DNA from: Bacteroidia bacterium
GTDB taxonomy: Bacteria > Bacteroidota > Bacteroidia > UKL13-3
DNA: 13,189 nt
Assembly: GCA_019454865.1 (NCBI GenBank)
Contig: JACFNJ010000051.1
Span: 1 to 13,189, forward strand
Direction: 5' to 3'
Of this stretch, positions 8,098-13,189 are shown piece by piece (positions within the stretch are counted from its first letter, which is position 1; each line of letters begins with the position of its first letter). Below the pieces are notes generated by a model. The model did no database searches. It worked only from the letters and a program-made list of their open reading frames with translations, and had not been told where the DNA came from. The translations under genes were made by a program, and so were the position numbers.

Positions 8098-8108
8098 CTT
8101 TACATTTG
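8077..8108 (+). promoter_or_regulatory. Putative promoter of the alpha-oxoamine synthase gene
   Basis: TACATTTG at 8101-8108 is a perfect TAnnTTTG box. A weak -33 element (CTG, 8077-8079) lies 21 bases upstream. The start codon follows 25 bases after the box. Confidence 0.5.
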
Positions 8109-8133
8109 CGGCAAATTATACACAATAGCAAAA

Positions 8134-9390
8134 ATGGATATTTTTGAAAAACTGAAGAAAAAAGCCGGACCATTGGGTCAACACGCTGATGATGCTTACG
8201 GTTATTATATGTTTCCTAAATTAGAAGGACCATTAGGACCGCGCATGATGTTTAGAGGAAGAATGGTTTTGAATTGGAGTTTAAACAATTATTTGGGGTT
8301 AGCCAATCATCCGGAGGTAAGAAAAGCAGATGCTGAGGCAGCAGAAGAATTTGGTTTAGCATACCCTATGGGTGCACGTATGATGAGTGGAAACTCTGTT
8401 TTCCACGAGCAATTGGATAGAGAATTAGCAGAATTTGTAAATAAAGAAGATGCCGTTTTGTTAAACTACGGCTACCAAGGAATGGTAAGCGCAATAGATG
8501 CATTGGTGGATAGACACGATGTAATAGTGTATGATGCCGAAAGCCACGCATGTATTGTTGACGGTGTACGCTTGCACATGGGCAAAAGATTTTTATACAA
8601 ACACAATGATATTGCAAGTCTTGAACAGCAATTGGTACGTGCTAAGAAAATTACAGATGAAACCGGAGGAGGAATTTTAGTAATTACCGAAGGGGTATTT
8701 GGTATGACAGGAGCACAAGGTAAGATTGCTGAAATTGTTGAATTGAAGAAGAAATTTGATTTTCGTCTTTTTGTGGATGATGCACATGGTTTCGGCTCTA
8801 TTGGTACAGGCGGAAGAGGTGTAGGATTTGAACAAAACTGCAACGATGGTATTGATATTTATTTTGGAACTTTTGCAAAAAGCATGGCTTTAATTGGTGG
8901 TTTTATAGCTGCTAAGAAAGATGTAGTAAAATTCTTACGTTACAATCTTCGTTCGCAAATTTATGCCAAATCAGTACCAATGCCAATGGTAAAAGGTGCA
9001 TTAAAACGCTTAGATTTAATTCGAAAACACCCGGAATACAAAGAAAAACTTTGGACAATAGTACGAGCTTTACAAGGTGGATTAAAAGAAAAGGGATTTG
9101 ACATTGGGCATACTAACACGATGGTTACTCCGGTAATGTTAAAAGGCTCAGTTGGGGAAGCAACAGGAGTAGTATATGATTTACGCGAAAAGTTTAACAT
9201 TTTTTGTTCTGTAGTGGTATATCCTGTAATTCCAAAAGGAATGATTTTATTGCGTTTAATTCCTACTGCATCACACAGTATTGAAGACGTGAATGAAACT
9301 ATTGCTGCATTTAGTGCAATTAAAGATAAACTAGAATCCGGTGCATACCAAATGGACAAAGGTATTGTAGCTATGGGTGAAAATTTATAA
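8134..9390 (+). CDS. PLP-dependent alpha-oxoamine synthase (serine palmitoyltransferase / KBL / BioF family)
   Basis: This 418-residue enzyme is full length for the fold type I alpha-oxoamine synthases, which condense an amino acid with an acyl-CoA or acyl-ACP and release CO2. Visible features are NNYLGLANHP (51-60), GARMMSGNSVFHEQLD (80-95), H138 in AESHACIVDG (cofactor-stacking His), D215 and H218 in FVDDAHGFGSIGTGGRG (pyridine-N Asp and the family His), the cofactor lysine K249 in FGTFAKS, and R374 in LLRLIPTASH (carboxylate binding). It is cytoplasmic, with no signal peptide. The substrate is not settled by sequence: serine (sphingolipid), cysteate (capnine-type sulfonolipid) and glycine (KBL) are all handled by this family. 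No threonine dehydrogenase or biotin gene is nearby, so a lipid role is favoured but inferred. The gene is monocistronic with its own promoter and terminator. Confidence 0.93.
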   Translation: MDIFEKLKKKAGPLGQHADDAYGYYMFPKLEGPLGPRMMFRGRMVLNWSLNNYLGLANHPEVRKADAEAAEEFGLAYPMGARMMSGNSVFHEQLDRELAEFVNKEDAVLLNYGYQGMVSAIDALVDRHDVIVYDAESHACIVDGVRLHMGKRFLYKHNDIASLEQQLVRAKKITDETGGGILVITEGVFGMTGAQGKIAEIVELKKKFDFRLFVDDAHGFGSIGTGGRGVGFEQNCNDGIDIYFGTFAKSMALIGGFIAAKKDVVKFLRYNLRSQIYAKSVPMPMVKGALKRLDLIRKHPEYKEKLWTIVRALQGGLKEKGFDIGHTNTMVTPVMLKGSVGEATGVVYDLREKFNIFCSVVVYPVIPKGMILLRLIPTASHSIEDVNETIAAFSAIKDKLESGAYQMDKGIVAMGENL

Positions 9391-9414
9391 ACACAAAAGA
9401 TTTAATTAAATATC

Positions 9415-9452
9415 AAAAAAGGTTGTTCTTTATAAAAAGAGCAGCCTTTTTT
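9415..9452 (+). terminator. Rho-independent terminator after the oxoamine synthase
   Basis: A 17-bp stem (9415-9431 with 9436-9452) contains two G-T pairs and a 4-base loop. Its GGTTG/CAGCC core is flanked by an A run upstream and a T run downstream. It begins 25 bases after the stop and separates this gene from the lpxK cluster. Its core resembles that of the hppA terminator. Confidence 0.88.
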
Positions 9453-9503
9453 GTTCAACTGTAATTAGTTTAAAATACATTATATACTCAAAACACATTT
9501 ATT

Positions 9504-9511
9504 TATCTTTG
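9504..9511 (+). promoter_or_regulatory. Putative -7 promoter box of the lpxK cluster
   Basis: TATCTTTG is a perfect TAnnTTTG box and ends 7 bases before the lpxK ATG, so the transcript would have almost no leader. No TTG is visible at the -33 distance, so only half of the promoter is supported. Confidence 0.45.
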
Positions 9512-9518
9512 ACCGCAA

Positions 9519-10574
9519 ATGCCAAAGTTTCTCCAATATTTATTACTGCCTCTGTCATGGATATACGGAACAATAGTATGGTGCAGAAAAGGTTTATTTA
9601 AATCGGGTATATTTACTCGCAGTAAGTTTGATTTCCCAATTATATGTGTTGGTAATATTACAGCAGGTGGTACAGGTAAAACACCTCACATAGAATGGCT
9701 AATTGAAAAACTAAAACCCAACTATCAAGTTGCCGTTTTAAGCAGAGGCTACAAAAGAAAAACCAACGGATATGTTTTAGCCCAACAAAATTCTTTACCA
9801 TCTGAAATAGGCGATGAACCATACCAAATAAAACAAAAATTTAAGGATGTAACTATAAGTGTAGCCGAAAACAGAGTTCTTGGAATCCCTCATTTATTAA
9901 GTGATTCACCAGATACACAAGTAATATTAATGGACGATGGATACCAGCATTTAAGTATCAAAGCTGGATTCAACATAATTTTATGCGATTATAACCGACC
10001 GTATTATAATGATTTTCTTTTACCATCCGGCTTATTGCGCGAGTCTGCTAAAGGTAGTAATCGGGCTGATGTAATTATTGTAAGTAAGTGCCCCGATAGT
10101 TTAAATGAAACTGCAAAAAATGAAATTATATCTAATTTAAAGCCTTTAGCACATCAAAAAGTATATTTTAGCAAAATACAATACAAAACCATACAACCGC
10201 TAACTCAAGCAGCAAAAAGCCAACAAATACCATCCAATGCAATAGCATTAGCAGGAATAGCAAAAGCAGATTTATTCATCAGCCAACTCAATAAATCATA
10301 CCATATTATTACTTCAATGCTATTTGCAGATCATCATACTTATACCGATGATGATATTCAAAAAATAGCAACCTTATATAAATCGCACACGGATAGTTGC
10401 ATTATAACAACAGAAAAAGATGCTGTTAAATTAGGAACAAATGAAATACTTAAACACATTCAGCATATACCCATTTGGTATTTGCCAATTGGCATTGAAG
10501 TAGAAAATGGCGAAGCATTAATTGCACAGGTTACAAATTACATCCAACATGAAATTGCAAATGCCAGTGAGTAA
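9519..10574 (+). CDS. lpxK: Tetraacyldisaccharide 4'-kinase (lipid A biosynthesis)
   Basis: LpxK transfers phosphate from ATP to the 4' position of the lipid A precursor disaccharide at the cytoplasmic face of the inner membrane. The 351 residues match the family's length. An N-terminal membrane-associated helix (about 4-26) is followed by the Walker A GNITAGGTGKTP (45-56), SRGYKRKTNG (75-84), GDEP with D99 (98-101; the catalytic Asp region), LMDDGYQH with D139/D140 (137-144), LLPSGLLRES (167-176), ALAGIAKADLF (243-253), the D271-H272-H273 motif, and TTEKDAVKL (297-305). The 3' end overlaps the start of the next gene by 14-26 bases, so translation is likely coupled. Start 9519 is supported by the promoter box 7 bases upstream. 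Confidence 0.97.
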   Translation: MPKFLQYLLLPLSWIYGTIVWCRKGLFKSGIFTRSKFDFPIICVGNITAGGTGKTPHIEWLIEKLKPNYQVAVLSRGYKRKTNGYVLAQQNSLPSEIGDEPYQIKQKFKDVTISVAENRVLGIPHLLSDSPDTQVILMDDGYQHLSIKAGFNIILCDYNRPYYNDFLLPSGLLRESAKGSNRADVIIVSKCPDSLNETAKNEIISNLKPLAHQKVYFSKIQYKTIQPLTQAAKSQQIPSNAIALAGIAKADLFISQLNKSYHIITSMLFADHHTYTDDDIQKIATLYKSHTDSCIITTEKDAVKLGTNEILKHIQHIPIWYLPIGIEVENGEALIAQVTNYIQHEIANASE

Positions 10575-11973
10575 AATTGTTAGTACATGTATTTTTATGT
10601 GTGTAATTATAAGCAACACAATACAAGCACAAACCAGCTTGAACATGCAATTGCTTGCACATTACAACGATACCTCATTAGTAAAACACAATACCCAAAT
10701 TTGGAATGATGTAATGGGTTGGTACGATTCGGTAAAACAAAAAGAATACATGATTTCGGGAACTACTGATAGTATATATTTTTTTGATGTAAGCAATCCG
10801 GATACAATTCAACTTCTTTTTCGTTTTTTTGGTACAAATAGAAACTGTACCAATCGCGATTATTACACATACAAACATTACTTGTATGCAGTAAGCGACC
10901 AATGTGATAATTTTGGAAATCTTCAAATTTTTGATTTGCAACATCTACCCGACTCCATTGTTAAAGTATATGAGAGCGACACTTTAGGCGGATTAACACA
11001 CACCATATTTATTGAAGAAAAATCAGCCCGAATGTACATGATGTTAAATAAAATAATAAACCACCAAACATCAGAAATAGTACGTTCGCCAATGGACATT
11101 ATATCATTAGTAAACCCAACATTACCAGTTCGAATAGGGAGGCTGGTTTTTCCGTCACCATACGAAGGAGCAAGAGTCCATGAAGCTTATGTAAGAAATG
11201 ATACTGCTTATTGTAGCAGCGAAAATGCAGGTCTATTTATATTTGATGTAAGAGATGCATCACAACCAAATTTAATAAGTGCAATTACTCCACCCTATCC
11301 GCAAAATGGTTATAACCACAGCAGTTGGCTTGATAGTAGTGGCAGGTATTTATTATTTACAGATGAAAGCCCGGAAGGATTAGGCATAAAAATTTATGAC
11401 TTAAAAGATATTTATAATCCACGAATTGTAGGAACACCTTTTAAAGAAGCCGGCTCGCCACACAACTCCTATTGGATGGGAAGATATGCTTACACCAGTG
11501 CATACTGGGGAGGTGTACAAATTTATGATTTAAACAAAGTAGATTCGCCTGTAATTGGTGCATATTATGACACCTATCCGCAAACATTTTCGGATGGCTA
11601 TCATGGTTGTTGGGGTGTTTGGCCTTATTTGCCTTCAGGCATTATTTTGGCAAGTGATATGGAGAATGGTTTGTTTATATTTAGAACAACGGAACATTTA
11701 GCTATAAATGAAAAACAATTGACACAATTATTTATAAATACATACCCAAACCCTTTTGAAAACGAATTTCAGATAACAATACCTACTAAAAAACCAGAAC
11801 AAACAAACTTGACTGTTTACAATTTGTACGGTAAAATTGTACACCAAGAAAAAATAGAATTAGAATCCGGTGCCAATACATTCAACATTAATCTTGCAAT
11901 TCCTTCGGGTATTTACATTATTAAAGTAGTTGCCTCTGAATATATATACACCACAAGAGTGATAAAAAAGTGA
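10549..11973 (+). CDS. Secreted choice-of-anchor-B-type beta-propeller protein with T9SS C-terminal sorting domain
   Basis: The ATG at 10549 (474 residues) gives a signal peptide, MKLQMPVSK plus a hydrophobic core ending TIQAQ (28). An ATG at 10561 would serve equally well; one at 10522 would put nine extra residues ahead of the signal. The body carries seven related strand motifs, each usually followed by a P: IYFFDVSNP (76-84), LQIFDL (125-130), MDIISLVNP (182-190), LFIFDVRD (229-236), IKIYDLKD (280-287), VQIYDLNK (323-330) and LFIFRTT (375-381), as in a seven-bladed propeller of the choice-of-anchor-B / LVIVD kind. IWNDVMGW (51-58) and the NRD (102-104) near the N-terminus match that family. 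Residues 395-474 (TYPNPFENEF..., ending YIYTTRVIKK) are a type A T9SS sorting domain, so the protein is exported across the outer membrane. The ligand is unknown. The stop overlaps the next gene's GTG. Confidence 0.88.
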   Translation: MKLQMPVSKIVSTCIFMCVIISNTIQAQTSLNMQLLAHYNDTSLVKHNTQIWNDVMGWYDSVKQKEYMISGTTDSIYFFDVSNPDTIQLLFRFFGTNRNCTNRDYYTYKHYLYAVSDQCDNFGNLQIFDLQHLPDSIVKVYESDTLGGLTHTIFIEEKSARMYMMLNKIINHQTSEIVRSPMDIISLVNPTLPVRIGRLVFPSPYEGARVHEAYVRNDTAYCSSENAGLFIFDVRDASQPNLISAITPPYPQNGYNHSSWLDSSGRYLLFTDESPEGLGIKIYDLKDIYNPRIVGTPFKEAGSPHNSYWMGRYAYTSAYWGGVQIYDLNKVDSPVIGAYYDTYPQTFSDGYHGCWGVWPYLPSGIILASDMENGLFIFRTTEHLAINEKQLTQLFINTYPNPFENEFQITIPTKKPEQTNLTVYNLYGKIVHQEKIELESGANTFNINLAIPSGIYIIKVVASEYIYTTRVIKK

Positions 11974-13189
11974 GAAGTAAAAATTTTATATCTGTATTTT
12001 TTTTAAGAGGTTTTCTCTTATGTTTTCCTTTTTGGAGTATTGCCCAATCCAATGAAAAAAAAACACCTACACAATATATAGTAGAAGAAAATATTACAAA
12101 AAATTCAGGATTTGAATACTTAGACAGTAATATTAATGAAACCGAAAACTTTAATGTTTGGTATAGAAGAGAACGAATATTTCAGGATTTAGGAAACATA
12201 GGCACAGCAGGTCGTTCAGCAGTATTTAATATGCAAAATTTCAATGGTTTTAAAAGTGTATTTAATTCTTTTGAAAATTACTTTATGCAGAGTAAAGATG
12301 TTAAGTATTTTAACACTACAATACCGGTTACCGAATTGTTTTTTGCACAAGGAAGTAAAGAATTATTGTTTTTAAAAGCTACACATGCACAAAACATATT
12401 ACCTCGCTGGAGTGTTGCATTAGATTATCAACGCATAACTTCAGAAGGATTCTTTTTGCGTCAAAAAACCAGCATGTATAATCTGCAATTCAATACTCGC
12501 TATTTTTCTAAAAACAAACGATACGAATTATTAGCACATACCATTTGGAATTTTGGATATGCACAAGAAAACGGTGGTATATCAAACGATTCAGCATTTG
12601 AAGCATTAACCGGTGCAAACAAAAGCGTTAATGTATGGCTAAACAATAGTGAAAACCAATACCACCAAAGAAATCTATTTTTGAAACAATATTATAAGTT
12701 TGGCTCACCAATATCTTTAATCCAAAAAGAAGATACCTTGTACGACTATTTAACCAAAGCACAAATTTTTCATTCCATCCGAACAGAAGAAAACAATTAT
12801 GTTTTTATTAACAATGGTGATACATTTAATGGTTTATTTAATAACCCATATTTAAGTAACATCCCGCAATATACATACGACTCAACCTACAATGGCATAA
12901 TGGAAAACAAATTCGGAGTTCAGCTTTTTTCAACTTCGGATAGCATCCTTAAACGATTTGTAAATTTTGGTACAACGCATCAAGCAATAGCAGTAAGTCA
13001 ATCCCTTTACACTAAATACTACCAAAATATTTTATTACATTCACAATTAGAGTGGACAAGAAATAAAATCAAATCGTTGAGTTTCTTCTTTAATGGTACG
13101 TATTGCATTAATGGATTTAACCAAGATGATTATTCAGTTACCGCTAAGATACTACTCCGACTAAAACCAATAAATATTGCAATTGAAGT
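11970..13189 (+). CDS. Putative outer-membrane porin (Porin_10-like), 3' part missing
   Basis: A GTG at 11970 overlaps the previous stop (GTGA, 4 bases) and begins a signal peptide (MRSKNFISVFFLRGF, hydrophobic core, cleavage near SIAQ, residue 26). No in-frame ATG occurs until residue 88, inside the mature protein, so the GTG is strongly supported. The frame then stays open to the right edge (406 codons). Family-like segments are FQDLGNIGTAGRS (71-83), FNTTIPVTELFFAQGSKELLFL (114-135), THAQNILPRWSVALDYQR (138-155), SEGFFLRQKTSMYNLQF (158-174), KRYELLAHTIWNFGYAQENGGI (183-204), and alternating aromatic strands after that. This is the layout of Bacteroidota putative porins, which are outer-membrane barrels with no tested substrate. 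It is the third gene of the lpxK cluster. Confidence 0.88.
   Translation, partial: MRSKNFISVFFLRGFLLCFPFWSIAQSNEKKTPTQYIVEENITKNSGFEYLDSNINETENFNVWYRRERIFQDLGNIGTAGRSAVFNMQNFNGFKSVFNSFENYFMQSKDVKYFNTTIPVTELFFAQGSKELLFLKATHAQNILPRWSVALDYQRITSEGFFLRQKTSMYNLQFNTRYFSKNKRYELLAHTIWNFGYAQENGGISNDSAFEALTGANKSVNVWLNNSENQYHQRNLFLKQYYKFGSPISLIQKEDTLYDYLTKAQIFHSIRTEENNYVFINNGDTFNGLFNNPYLSNIPQYTYDSTYNGIMENKFGVQLFSTSDSILKRFVNFGTTHQAIAVSQSLYTKYYQNILLHSQLEWTRNKIKSLSFFFNGTYCINGFNQDDYSVTAKILLRLKPINIAIE

Noticed and set aside
8366..9359. Minus-strand open frames of 83, 123 and 132 codons inside the oxoamine synthase gene
   Set aside because: They are antisense shadows of a gene with complete catalytic motifs, with no signals or family resemblance of their own.
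10522..10548. Upstream ATG start for the propeller protein
   Set aside because: It would put nine extra residues (MHRLQITSN) before the signal peptide and lengthen the overlap with lpxK; the ATG at 10549 or 10561 gives a standard signal peptide.
1..13189. CRISPR arrays, tRNA or rRNA genes, insertion-sequence ends, riboswitches
   Set aside because: I looked on both strands and saw no regularly spaced repeats, cloverleaf or rRNA-like sequence, transposase motifs or recognisable riboswitch cores.

Overview
The window looks like chromosome of a low-GC Bacteroidota bacterium. Five things point there: a type IX secretion (T9SS) sorting domain, a putative porin of the Bacteroidota Porin_10 kind, a Bacteroidota-type helix-hairpin-helix/outer-membrane protein pair, TAnnTTTG promoter boxes with no clear Shine-Dalgarno sequences, and very short leaders. 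The genus cannot be fixed from this sequence alone.

Layout: (1) Positions 1-2546 look accessory. On the minus strand, a 280-aa lipoprotein of unknown function (1216-2058) lies upstream of a partial NERD-nuclease/superfamily I helicase gene (1-1040, cut at the left edge just before the expected Walker B). The flanks hold a protein-like orphan peptide (1142-1234) and a 488-base stretch without a recognised gene (2059-2546). (2) Positions 2495-5129, minus strand: a single-gene unit with its own promoter and a strong terminator. It encodes a membrane-bound ion-pumping pyrophosphatase (HppA) with an unusual Cys/Met-rich C-terminal tail and a relocated gate glutamate. (3) Positions 5153-8050, plus strand, divergent from hppA: an outer-membrane beta-barrel-like gene broken by one frameshift, followed 10 bases later by a secreted protein with a ComEA-like helix-hairpin-helix module and a long predicted beta-barrel. 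(4) Positions 8077-9452: a PLP-dependent alpha-oxoamine synthase with its own promoter and terminator, probably for sphingolipid- or sulfonolipid-type lipid backbones. (5) Positions 9504-13189: lpxK (lipid A 4'-kinase), then a T9SS-exported beta-propeller protein, then a putative porin. These three genes overlap end to start and run off the right edge.

Taken together, regions 2-5 are about the cell envelope: an energy-coupling inner-membrane pump, lipid synthesis (lipid A and a probable amino-acid-derived lipid) and outer-membrane or surface proteins. The points most worth following up are the metal-binding-like tail and gate-residue swap in HppA, the helix-hairpin-helix/barrel pair whose hairpin glycines are missing, and the tightly coupled lpxK-propeller-porin cluster.
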